Both the position numbers and the translations under genes were made by a program. Source: Moraxella lacunata (GTDB taxonomy: Bacteria > Pseudomonadota > Gammaproteobacteria > Pseudomonadales > Moraxellaceae). Taken from it: DNA of 36,943 nucleotides. Positions 1 to 6,064 of this stretch are shown here, in pieces (within the stretch, counting starts at the first letter, position 1; each line of letters opens with the position of its first letter). The stretch covers positions 1-36,943 of the forward strand of contig NZ_MXAN01000033.1 in assembly GCF_002027545.1 (NCBI RefSeq). The letters run 5' to 3'. The notes beneath the pieces are model-generated. The model made no database searches. It was not told where the DNA came from and was given only the letters and a program-made list of their open reading frames with translations.

Positions 1-81
1 TTTGGAAAGGGGTCTAATATGTTTCTACCATTTCTTATGGTGCATATTTGGGAAATTGAAGATAAATTATCAACAAATCAA

Positions 82-102
82 AATGGGAGTTAGACCATGA
101 GC
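82..102 (+). repeat. Duplicated translation leader (copy 1)
   Basis: This 21-base stretch is identical to bases 34565-34585. It contains GGGAG, the spacer TTAGACC and the start ATGAGC. In the other copy it is the ribosome-binding site and start of the LPD7-like transfer gene at 34580. Here it precedes only a 26-codon reading frame (97-177, MSEKRKLQID...) that shares nothing with the other protein after Met-Ser. The simplest reading is a scar of an ancestral copy of the transfer operon; chance identity over 21 bases including a start codon is unlikely. Whether the short frame is translated is unknown. Confidence 0.6.
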
Positions 103-248
103 GAGAAAAGAAAATTACAAATTGATAGAGATTGTGCCTATCTTGAAAGAGATGGTGTAATCAAGTTATTTTTTTAGCGTCAATGATATTTAATGTTTTT
201 TTTCTTGTTTTTTGTTTTTAAAATTTTCAATAGAAATTAAGGTTTTAT

Positions 249-599
249 ATGACAGTAAATGTTTATCTTGGTATTCCGTCCAACTTTCCAAACATAGAAT
301 TTCAGGTTAAATTTCCTGAAATTCTCTATCCTGCTTGGAGTTATAATAGTGGCTTTTCGGAACTAATTAAGTCTTTACCCAACAATAAAATTACAAACAT
401 TGTTAGTAATTCAACAGACTTTTTAAAATTCATCTCAATACAGGAAAGTTTTGGCACGCAAATTAAAATTTTTTCTATTGAGTTTGATGATAATAAAGAA
501 ATTTTATCAAACAATATTATTGAATACACCAATGATATTGATAAAATAAAAATGATAATGTTGCAAGATTATATACTTGGACATTATACTGTTATCTAG
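249..599 (+). CDS. Hypothetical protein, 116 aa
   Basis: I do not recognise this protein. It is rich in Ile, Asn and Phe, has no obvious membrane segment or signal peptide, and reads as a small mixed alpha/beta cytoplasmic protein. The ATG is preceded by AAGG at a suitable distance. It is more AT-rich than the fic genes next to it and resembles, in size and composition only, the small immunity genes of the CDI region at 21-27 kb. A stray immunity gene is possible but unproven. About 100 bases separate it from the fic antitoxin gene, and that gap contains a separate promoter, so it is probably not in the fic operon. Confidence 0.6.
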   Translation: MTVNVYLGIPSNFPNIEFQVKFPEILYPAWSYNSGFSELIKSLPNNKITNIVSNSTDFLKFISIQESFGTQIKIFSIEFDDNKEILSNNIIEYTNDIDKIKMIMLQDYILGHYTVI

Positions 600-636
600 G
601 TGGGTTTTTCAAGATTAAACTATGAAAATTCACGCA

Positions 637-676
637 TTGCAATATATGCAAACAATCCATAAAATTATGGTATAAT
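637..676 (+). promoter_or_regulatory. Promoter and palindromic operators of the fic module
   Basis: A TATAAT -10 box lies at 671-676, about 25 bases before the antitoxin start. Directly upstream are two palindromes: TTGCAATATATGCAA at 637-651 and CCATAAAATTATGG at 657-670, the second abutting the -10 box. The placement suggests autorepression, as is usual for toxin-antitoxin operons, although VbhA-type antitoxins are not known DNA binders, so the repressor could be another protein. The -35 box is poor. An AGGAG ribosome-binding site lies at 689-693. Confidence 0.55.
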
Positions 677-699
677 ATTGAACATTTCAGGAGCTAATC

Positions 700-969
700 A
701 TGCAACAAATTCAACAACCCCAAACAGTCAGCAGAAATTTTTTTGCAAAAACAACATCATCAGTCAAAAAACCCGCTACACCAACAATCACTCCACAAGA
801 ACGCCAACGCAGATTGACCGCTTGGGAAAAAACATTGGCTAACTTCGCCCTAGAAGATATACACCCCACAGAAGACATGAAACGCATTGGCTTTATGTAC
901 ATCAATGGGGAAATATCTTTTGAGCAAAGAAGTGAGATGATGAAAGCTAGTATTCTTGCAGGTAAATAG
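700..969 (+). CDS. VbhA-like antitoxin of the Fic toxin
   Basis: This 89-aa protein has an unstructured N-terminal third rich in Gln, Thr and Pro, then a domain of the VbhA antitoxin type: AWEKTLANFALEDIHP, then GEISFEQ near the C-terminus. In characterised VbhA proteins a helix carrying S/T-x-x-x-E-G/N puts its Glu into the Fic active site and blocks AMP transfer. Here the matching stretch reads N-F-A-L-E-D: the Glu is kept, but the flanking Ser and Gly/Asn are Asn and Asp. The gene has a clear AGGAG site, and its stop lies one base before the fic ATG, so the two are co-translated. Identification rests on the domain pattern and the partner gene. Confidence 0.8.
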   Translation: MQQIQQPQTVSRNFFAKTTSSVKKPATPTITPQERQRRLTAWEKTLANFALEDIHPTEDMKRIGFMYINGEISFEQRSEMMKASILAGK

Positions 970-970
970 A

Positions 971-1567
971 ATGAACCAAGAAGAGATTGAAAAATTAGCT
1001 TATTTGCGTGGATTAGAGATTGCTGAAAGGAAAGATTTAATCAATCAAACCTTTGATTTAAAACACCTAAAATCCATTCATACTTACCTATTTCAAGATA
1101 GCCAAACAGAAAGGGTTGCTGGCTCTTTTAGACCAGTAAGGGAAGATGTTCATTCAAAAAATAGAAATGAAACTTATTCAGTAAGAAAACCATTTTACTA
1201 TGAGCCACTACCAAATGAAAGTAAAGTAGATAGCATTATCAAACAAGCTAATGAAAACTTGGGGCAGACGCAATCACCAAAAAAGAAAATTGAAATACTA
1301 TCCAATCTATATGCTGATTTGGATTATCAACACCCATTTGTTGAAGGCAATAGTCGCACGATAAGAACTTTTTTAGAACATATCGCTCAAAATCATGGCA
1401 TTGAACTTGACTGGCGAAGCACAGCCCAAAATAAAGATGAATTTTACAGGGCAAGGGATTTTGAAATTGCAAAAAGAAATAATGAAATCAATCCAACAAA
1501 TGATATAGAAGCATATATGTTGGAAGAAGCTAAGAGATACAATACACAAGATTATATTGCCACTTAG
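971..1567 (+). CDS. fic: Fic-domain toxin (AMP-transferase type)
   Basis: This 198-aa protein carries the Fic signature HPFVEGNSRT at residues 121-130, followed by I-R, so the catalytic His, the Gly-Asn anion-binding loop and both Arg residues are present. Fic enzymes of this class transfer AMP from ATP to target proteins; VbhT-like members AMPylate DNA gyrase and topoisomerase IV. The target here is not known. An upstream in-frame TTG at 956 exists, but the ATG at 971 sits one base after the antitoxin stop and fits better. The stop is TAG at 1565-1567; the same frame then stays open for 99 more codons. The VbhA/VbhT pairing suggests a toxin linked to conjugation. Confidence 0.9.
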   Translation: MNQEEIEKLAYLRGLEIAERKDLINQTFDLKHLKSIHTYLFQDSQTERVAGSFRPVREDVHSKNRNETYSVRKPFYYEPLPNESKVDSIIKQANENLGQTQSPKKKIEILSNLYADLDYQHPFVEGNSRTIRTFLEHIAQNHGIELDWRSTAQNKDEFYRARDFEIAKRNNEINPTNDIEAYMLEEAKRYNTQDYIAT

Positions 1568-1867
1568 ATAGCTATACACAATGGAAGATATTTGCACCAA
1601 ATCATTAAAGATTGTTGCAATTATCCGCATAAGGAATTATTGGAAACATTTGAACCTAAAAACACTAAAAATCAGTACCCTAATTTAAGCAATGACAATG
1701 CTCAAAAAATTGAAATTATGGCAATGCAAATCCTGTTAAAATGCCCTGATAATTTTGAAGCTCAGAAAAAGGGCTTGGAAATGTTACAAGAGCAAATACC
1801 TGATATTGCAAGCGGTAAAATTCCCATGCCAGACTTTCCTGATTTGGATAAGGGCAAGGGGCGTTAA
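1568..1867 (+). pseudogene. Fic C-terminal extension, homologous to the LPD7-protein C-terminus
   Basis: After the fic TAG, the identical frame runs on for 99 codons to TAA at 1865. The end of this tail matches the end of the 610-aa transfer protein at 34580-36412: YPNLSNDNAQKI against YPQMSDENIAKV, EAQ...L against EAR...L, then IPDIASGK against LPDVASGK, at the same spacing. Either it was once the C-terminal domain of a longer Fic protein of about 298 aa, or it is the 3' remnant of a second LPD7-type gene into which the fic module inserted. A separate start at TTG 1592 is possible but has no good ribosome-binding site. See findings. Confidence 0.7.
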
Positions 1868-1880
1868 TCAACGCCCTTTA
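1859..1880. terminator. Hairpin terminator between convergent genes
   Basis: GGGCGTT (1859-1865) pairs with AACGCCC (1870-1876) around a 4-base loop, followed by TTTA on the plus strand. It overlaps the TAA that ends the Fic tail and also the end of the convergent minus-strand gene, so it probably serves both directions. Confidence 0.7.
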
Positions 1881-2021
1881 TCTTTGCCAATCGCCCTACT
1901 CTTCACCAATTTATCCAGTTCCTTTTTTAGCTCCTGCTGGTCGCTTGGCAAGCCTTTGGTATAGGCTTTGTACTGCATAAATAATTCTTAATTCATCATC
2001 AGATAAATTTAACAATTTCAT
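1868..2021 (-). pseudogene. Small gene of the mob operon, frameshifted
   Basis: From ATG at 2021, behind a good AGGAAA site, the frame reads MKLLNLSDDELRIIYA and then drifts to a stop at 1911. One base over, the sequence reads QYKAYTKGLPSDQQ, then ELKKELDKLV and IGKDKGR to TGA at 1868-1870, exactly in the terminator. The two halves join naturally into a protein of about 50 aa with a Lys/Glu-rich helix, so I read this as one gene with a +1 (or -2) change near 1970-1976. Function unknown; it is the last gene behind the MobC-like gene. The frameshift could be a sequencing error. Confidence 0.55.
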
Positions 2022-2029
2022 TTTATTTC

Positions 2030-2557
2030 CTAATAAATATCTGTACTTGATTTTAATAAATCTTGCACAACCTTAATATGTTTTTGAATTTGATTATACA
2101 ACTGGTTGATTGGTAATTCTACCATATCGCCAGCATTATTTGCTTTGGCTATTTGATTTATGTTTACACCAATCTTGTATAATTCATAATTTGACTTTTT
2201 CAAAACTTCTATTTCATTACCAAGCAATCTTTTTTCTGAATATAAATGCTCCAATATAATAACTGTGGTATAATATTGTATAGAACTATGGCTATTTTTT
2301 GCCAATTTTTCTAAATACTCATAATCATATATTGGTATTGATAGTTGCAATCTTTGCTTTTTAATTCCAAGTTTTTTTCTTGACAAAATACGAACTAAAT
2401 CATGATTATTTTGTGATTTAGCTTCTTGGATTTCTCTATTGTGATTTTTTATTTTTTCTTGATGATGTTCAATATACACTCTACAAAATGAAAAAGTACT
2501 ACGGTTCCCGTTCGTGGTGAGCCTGTCGAACCATAACGGAAACCGACCCTTCGACAA
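2030..2557 (-). CDS. MobC-like mobilization protein, 5' end replaced
   Basis: The C-terminal part has the MobC pattern: a helix with ELYKIGVNINQIAKANNAG, then L..I..H...V..LL. MobC proteins assist the relaxase in opening oriT. The N-terminal 24 residues of the longest frame (from TTG at 2557) are encoded by an 85-bp inverted-repeat element (2498-2582), so the native start is gone; GTG codons just downstream of the element are the only plausible new starts. No relaxase gene follows; only the small frameshifted gene does. The flanking tra genes point to a former relaxosome. Family fairly sure; functional state doubtful. Confidence 0.6.
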   Translation of the reverse strand: MSKGRFPLWFDRLTTNGNRSTFSFCRVYIEHHQEKIKNHNREIQEAKSQNNHDLVRILSRKKLGIKKQRLQLSIPIYDYEYLEKLAKNSHSSIQYYTTVIILEHLYSEKRLLGNEIEVLKKSNYELYKIGVNINQIAKANNAGDMVELPINQLYNQIQKHIKVVQDLLKSSTDIY

Positions 2558-2582
2558 GTTTAGGGCGAACGGTTTCCGTAGT
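2498..2582. repeat. REP/MITE-like inverted-repeat element
   Basis: An 85-bp element bounded by ACTACGG (2498-2504) and CCGTAGT (2576-2582). It is a near-palindrome in which each half carries a Moraxella/Acinetobacter-style REP core (a CCGTTCG-type end and a stretch resembling GAGCCTGTCGAAC). It sits exactly at the 5' end of the MobC-like gene and is more GC-rich than its surroundings. A related GC-rich palindrome lies inside the element at 21610-21729. No coding function is expected. Confidence 0.65.
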
Positions 2583-2596
2583 AAAATTCAATTTTA

Positions 2597-2809
2597 TTAG
2601 CTGTATCTTTCTTTATTAGATACAGCTTCATTTCTCAACTCATCATCTGATGAGTTTTGCACCTGCTCAGCACGCATTGCCTTATCAATGAGTGCTAAAA
2701 TCGCTTTGGTGCGTGATGATGAACCAAGCTCATTTTGAGCGTAGCGGTGCAAAAAATCTTTATGGTCTTGGGTAAGACCATTCAAAAGGAAAGAATACGA
2801 ACTGGACAT
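2597..2809 (-). CDS. Small accessory mobilization/DNA-binding protein, 70 aa
   Basis: The ATG at 2809 is preceded by GGAG six bases away, better than the longer frame starting at 2836. The protein begins MSSSYSFLLNGL, then has a helix (HKDFLHRYAQNEL) and SSSRTKAILALIDKAM, which resembles a ribbon-helix-helix or small helical plasmid DNA-binding protein, and ends in a charged tail. It is the first gene of the minus-strand mob operon and diverges from traK across the decamer array. A role in relaxosome assembly or autoregulation is likely by position only. Confidence 0.6.
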   Translation of the reverse strand: MSSSYSFLLNGLTQDHKDFLHRYAQNELGSSSRTKAILALIDKAMRAEQVQNSSDDELRNEAVSNKERYS

Positions 2810-2960
2810 AAATACTCCACAGAGCCAACCAAACAACCAACATTATAGCATAAAAATATATATTTTTAACGGCGTTAGCCTATCCTGCCATTAGAAAAAC
2901 AAAGAAAAATGGTTCAGGGCGTAGACCTGAACCACCAACCACCAGCCCCCAAACCTTGCA

Positions 2961-3161
2961 CATACTTTAAAATACTTTAAAATACTTTAAAATACTTTAA
3001 ATTTTTCATTTTTTACTTTAAAATGCTTGAAAATGCTTTAAAATATCGTTATAATACTTTAAAATACTTGAAAATACTTGAAAATACTTGAAAATACTTG
3101 AAAATACTTGAAAATACTTGAAAATACTTGAAAATGCTTGAAAATGCTTGAAAATGCTTTA
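2961..3161. repeat. Array of 10-bp direct repeats
   Basis: About 17 copies of AAAATRCTTK occur in three blocks: four around 2961-3000, two to four degenerate ones at 3013-3043, and eleven uninterrupted copies from 3051 to 3160, seven of them exactly AAAATACTTG. The period is one DNA helical turn, so a protein binding each unit would lie along a single face. The likely ligand is the TraK-like protein encoded immediately downstream. Roles could be oriT wrapping, a centromere-like site or autoregulation. Confidence 0.85.
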
Positions 3162-3176
3162 ATTCTAGTGTAGAAT
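3148..3176 (+). promoter_or_regulatory. Promoter of the traKLM operon
   Basis: TTGAAA at 3148-3153 and TAGAAT at 3171-3176 are separated by exactly 17 bases. The -35 box is formed by the junction of the last two decamer repeats, so a protein covering the array would block this promoter. A strong AAGGGGGTG ribosome-binding site follows at 3192-3200. Confidence 0.7.
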
Positions 3177-3207
3177 GCCGTAAATTCCACTAAGGGGGTG
3201 TTTATGT

Positions 3208-3540
3208 ATGGCTAGACCACGACTAACCAAAGAAGCTATCGCTTTCATTATTGAGTGTAGAGATGACCCAGCTCAGGTTTACACTTTGGAAGATATAGCA
3301 AAGTTGGTTGAAGAAAAATTTGGTATTAGTGTATCACTACAAGCGATTGGAAATAATTACCGAAAGTATAAGAGTGATAAAAGCATTACTCAAATTTCAC
3401 AACCAACCAGCGAAGAAAAAACAGAGATTTCAAAGAAATCTATCTTTAAACCCAAAAAAACCAAACAAGATGTATTGCAGAATTTTGACAAAAATATTGA
3501 CAATATAGACTTGGAAGATTTATTTAAACCAGCAGAATAG
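3208..3540 (+). CDS. traK: TraK-like oriT-region DNA-binding protein
   Basis: This 110-aa protein has an N-terminal helix-turn-helix-like segment (residues 1-50: ARPRLTKEAIAFI..., LEDIAKLVEEKFG, LQAIGNNYRKYK), followed by a Lys-rich linker and an acidic tail (DNIDLEDLFKPAE). IncP TraK proteins bind and wrap DNA next to oriT. The identity rests on its place at the head of a traK-traL-traM order and beside the decamer array rather than on clear sequence identity, so 'TraK-like' is a positional name. A start at 3204 (ATG TAT GGC TAG) is a dead frame. It probably represses its own promoter. Confidence 0.65.
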   Translation: MARPRLTKEAIAFIIECRDDPAQVYTLEDIAKLVEEKFGISVSLQAIGNNYRKYKSDKSITQISQPTSEEKTEISKKSIFKPKKTKQDVLQNFDKNIDNIDLEDLFKPAE

Positions 3541-3548
3541 GTGTAATT

Positions 3549-4292
3549 ATGGCTTATCCATTAAACAATGCAATCCACTTTGTAATGCAATCAAAAGGCG
3601 GTATTGGAAAAAGTGTTGTATCAATGCTTTTGTCCCAATATCTTTTGTAAAATGTTGATGATGTTACTTTGATTGATATTGACCCAAGTAACAAAACATT
3701 GGCTTCATATAAAAGCCTAAATGTAAAACAAATTGACATCATGAAAGATGATGAAGAATTGGTAGACCAATCAAAATTTGACGGATTTCTACAAAACTTC
3801 TTGGAGAATGAAAATGCAACTTTCTTGGTTGATACTGGTTCAGGTGAATTTCTGCCATTTAATAGTTATCTAACAATGATGGATATTCCAAGTGTTATTC
3901 AAGATGATTTTGAAAAAAACATCTACATTCATGTGCCAATCAGCTACGGACAAGCCGAAGATGATAGCAAAAAATGCTTAATCAAACTTGCCGAAAGTTA
4001 CCCAACTGTTCCTATTATTGTCTGGGAAAATGAATATTTTGGAAAACCAACTACTGATTTTTCCAAAACAAAAGCATTCCAAGCGATTGATAATATCATT
4101 GGCGTTGTTAAAATTACAAAACTCAATAATGATACTTTTGAAAAAGACTTTTCAACAATGATTAAGCAAGGAATGACTTTTGAAGAAGTTGCTAATGACA
4201 CTAAGACATTTGAACTTCTTGCCAAAAACCGCCTTAAAAAAATCAAAAAAGACATCTTTTCCAAAGTTGATGATGTTTTTAAAGATGAGTGA
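3549..4292 (+). pseudogene. traL: TraL/StbB-like P-loop ATPase interrupted by TAA
   Basis: The frame starts at ATG 3549 with HFVMQSKGGIGKSVVS, a deviant Walker A of the ParA/TraL/StbB ATPases, and meets TAA at codon 34 (3648-3650). The same frame continues unbroken to 4292 with LIDIDPSNKTLASYK, FLVDTGSGEFLPF, IVWENEYFG and a final MTFEEV...LLAKNRLKKIKKD segment. All of these fit TraL/StbB, which act in plasmid transfer or stability. No base is missing: a single substitution of AAA, CAA or GAA would explain the stop. A restart at TTG 3669 would lack the P-loop and be inactive as an ATPase. It lies between traK and traM. Confidence 0.8.
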
Positions 4293-4358
4293 TTTTTCAC
4301 AATCAAAAACCACAAATGACGGTATTATGCCGTCATTTGCATAATATGGGGAAACGCC

Positions 4359-4910
4359 ATGAGCGAAGAAGACAAAGAAGTAAAAAAACTCATTCAGAGC
4401 ATATTTGAACGCACCAGCACCAAAGTTGGCGAAGACGACCCAAGCGTTGCATTGGTGCTGGGTATTAGAGATATTTTAAAAGAAAATATCCAAGATTTTG
4501 AAGAAAAAATCACCGCACTTAGCCACCAACAGCTTATCGGCATTCAAAGCGAGATTGAAACCGCCATTACCAGCATTCAAATGCAGTTAGACGGCTCAAA
4601 TGAGTATTATGTCGGCAATAGCACCAATCACGAAAAAAACCTAGCAGAAGCATTCACAGACTTATTGAGCGAGCTTGACACCAAGAATAAAGACCTAAAT
4701 TTTATTCTCACCAAAATTCAAGCCGAGTACGACAAAGCCAGCGATGAGCGTTTTGAGCGTCATATCGCCAAAATTGAAGAGTTGCAAGCCAAAGAATTGC
4801 AAAGACAAAGCAAAAAAGACACCGCCAAACAGCGAGAAATCCTGTTTGCTGGTGCTGGTTTTGTCGCTGGTGTAGTCATTTGCTTGTTAATATTTTTTGT
4901 AGTAAGATAG
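4359..4910 (+). CDS. traM: TraM-like conjugal transfer protein
   Basis: This 183-aa protein begins with SIFERTSTKVGEDDPSV, which fits the N-terminal pattern of IncP TraM (I..KH...LG.DDPI). It then has a long, highly charged helical and probably coiled-coil region (residues 30-155) and ends in one hydrophobic segment (residues 162-182, AGAGFVAGVVICLLIFFVV), which should anchor it in the inner membrane. Its role in transfer is not well defined in the family. It has a GGGGAAA ribosome-binding site and lies six bases before the RelE-like gene, so the transfer operon and the toxin pair are probably one transcript. Confidence 0.75.
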   Translation: MSEEDKEVKKLIQSIFERTSTKVGEDDPSVALVLGIRDILKENIQDFEEKITALSHQQLIGIQSEIETAITSIQMQLDGSNEYYVGNSTNHEKNLAEAFTDLLSELDTKNKDLNFILTKIQAEYDKASDERFERHIAKIEELQAKELQRQSKKDTAKQREILFAGAGFVAGVVICLLIFFVVR

Positions 4911-4916
4911 GTCATT

Positions 4917-5255
4917 ATGGCAGACAATCAAAACCAAGAACAACCACAATTCAAAATCAAGAAAACAGATGAATTTGAAAAGTGGTTTAAAAAACTCAAA
5001 GACCGACAAGCGAAAAAGCAAATACTTGGTCGCTTATTTCGCATTGAGCAAGACGCATTTTTTGGCGAACACAAAGGCATTGGCGACAATATCAGCGAGT
5101 TAAAATTTCATACAGGGGCTGGATACCGAGTGTATTACACCATTCGTAGAAATGTCGTGGTTTTATTGCTTTGTGCTGGCGACAAAGACAGCCAAGAGCG
5201 AGATATTGAACAAGCCAAAATTATTTTGGCAAATTGGAGTGATGAAGATGAGTGA
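4917..5255 (+). CDS. RelE/HigB-family toxin (addiction module killer)
   Basis: This 112-aa protein matches the 'putative addiction module killer' branch of the RelE/ParE superfamily: FEKWFKKLKDRQAKKQILGR, then GIGDNISELKFHTGAGYRVYY, VVLLLCAGDKDSQERDI and a C-terminal helix. Members are usually ribosome-dependent mRNA nucleases. An extra Gln-rich N-terminal stretch of about 11 residues precedes the core. The last bases overlap the antitoxin start, giving toxin-first order as in higBA-type pairs. It follows traM by six bases, so plasmid transfer genes and post-segregational killing appear coupled. Confidence 0.88.
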   Translation: MADNQNQEQPQFKIKKTDEFEKWFKKLKDRQAKKQILGRLFRIEQDAFFGEHKGIGDNISELKFHTGAGYRVYYTIRRNVVVLLLCAGDKDSQERDIEQAKIILANWSDEDE

Positions 5256-5469
5256 TTTTAATATTTTAGATTATCTAAATAGTGAAGAAGATATTCAAGA
5301 CTTTTTAGAAGAAGTTTTGAACAATGGAGCAAGCCCAAAGGCGGTGAAAAACGCCTACATAGTCGCTGAACAGGCTCGTGCCAAACTTGCCAATGAAAAA
5401 CCTAGCATTGGTACAGCCCAAATGTTCTTCAATCTATGGCAACGCCAGCACAACTACGCCACAGCCTAA
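5248..5469 (+). CDS. Antitoxin partner of the RelE-like toxin
   Basis: This 73-aa acidic protein starts at ATG 5248 (ATG 5242 is two codons upstream in the same frame), overlapping the toxin stop by eight bases. It reads FNILDYLNSEEDIQDFLEEVL, a pattern found at the start of addiction-module antidotes of this branch (D..EYL...E....L..AL), and then diverges: no clear helix-turn-helix is visible in the C-terminal half. It could be a shortened antitoxin whose DNA-binding part has been lost. Call based mainly on gene order and the first 25 residues. Confidence 0.7.
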   Translation: MSDFNILDYLNSEEDIQDFLEEVLNNGASPKAVKNAYIVAEQARAKLANEKPSIGTAQMFFNLWQRQHNYATA

Positions 5470-5492
5470 TTTTTCCTTTTGTCTTTTCAACC

Positions 5493-5516
5493 AACACCGC
5501 TTATGGCGGTGTTTTT
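5493..5516 (+). terminator. Terminator of the tra/toxin-antitoxin operon
   Basis: AACACCGC (5493-5500) pairs with GCGGTGTT (5506-5513) around a 5-base loop and runs into five Ts. It lies 24 bases after the antitoxin stop. The same stem is found inverted at 5925-5945. Confidence 0.85.
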
Positions 5517-5919
5517 GTTTGCTTGGTAAGTAGGTAGGGGATAGGGCGAAAGAACACACACAAAGCGAATTTGACCCTGAGAACCGTCCCAAATCACCCC
5601 AAACCCATACCACATAAAGGCTCAAAGCCATTTTTTACACTTGTTCACTAATTTCTTGTTTACAAAATTTATACATAAAATTACATTATATGTATTGACT
5701 TGAAATGTCAATACAATATTTGTATTAAATTTGTTTTTTAATAGAAACAATTTAGAAACAATTAAAAATGACCCCTAAGCTGTCTAAGTCATACTCTATC
5801 AGGCTGACAGCCACTACCGCCAGTCTCAGGTAGATTTTTGGAATAATCGCCTGAATGGGGTGGCAGGTAGAGTAGGGCGGTTGGTGCGACAATACCAATT
5901 TTTCCTTTTGTCTTTTCAA
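5517..5919. other. Intergenic stretch with a gene remnant and a palindrome
   Basis: No intact gene is visible. A 25-base palindrome occupies 5691-5715 (TGTATTGAC...GTCAATACA), in a very AT-rich patch that could be an operator or promoter site. From about 5793 a plus-strand frame reads LYQADSHYRQSQ, then FWNNRLNGVAGRVGRLV, and stops at 5922. Its amino-acid composition is protein-like, and it may be the 3' end of a lost gene; I cannot assign it. A T-rich string preceding both local terminators (TTTTTCCTTTTGTCTTTTCAA) is repeated at 5470 and 5900. Confidence 0.45.
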
Positions 5920-5947
5920 TAAAAAACACCGCCATAAGCGGTGTTTA
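5920..5947 (-). terminator. Terminator of the split rep gene
   Basis: On the minus strand AACACCGC/GCGGTGTT (5925-5932 with 5938-5945) is followed by a run of six Ts. It lies about 120 bases beyond the end of the minus-strand rep gene and is the inverted twin of the hairpin at 5493. Confidence 0.7.
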
Positions 5948-6064
5948 AATCAATAAATCTCTTTCCAAACTAAAAATAAACCCTTATAAGTATTGGGGTT
6001 GAAGTTTTTAAAAATCCATAAAAATCAGGGTTTGGAAAGAAGTCTAATATATACTACATCTTGA

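Larger units (their letters stand above)
2810..3207. other. Candidate oriT region
   Basis: This 398-bp divergent intergenic region lies between mob-type genes on the minus strand and traK on the plus strand. In IncP plasmids oriT lies beside traK in the same arrangement. It holds the decamer array (2961-3161) and the traK promoter. I cannot identify a nic site; a short inverted repeat GGTTCAGG...CCTGAACC around 2911-2932 is a possible relaxase landmark. Confidence 0.5.

Noticed and set aside
1..60. Similarity between TTTGGAAAGGGGTCTAATAT at base 1 and bases 6031-6050
   Set aside because: Only about 18 of 20 bases match and nothing beyond; too short to call a repeat or element end.
956..970. 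TTG at 956 as the fic start
   Set aside because: ATG 971 lies one base after the antitoxin stop and shares its translational context; the TTG would add five unlike residues.
2961..3161. Decamer array as a CRISPR array
   Set aside because: The repeats are 10 bases, contiguous and without spacers; no cas genes are present.
3204..3215. ATG at 3204 before traK
   Set aside because: It reads Met-Tyr-Gly-stop; the true start is ATG 3208.
5434..5631. Minus-strand 65-codon frame over the terminator
   Set aside because: It overlaps the antitoxin end and hairpin, has Cys/Leu-rich composition and no ribosome-binding site.
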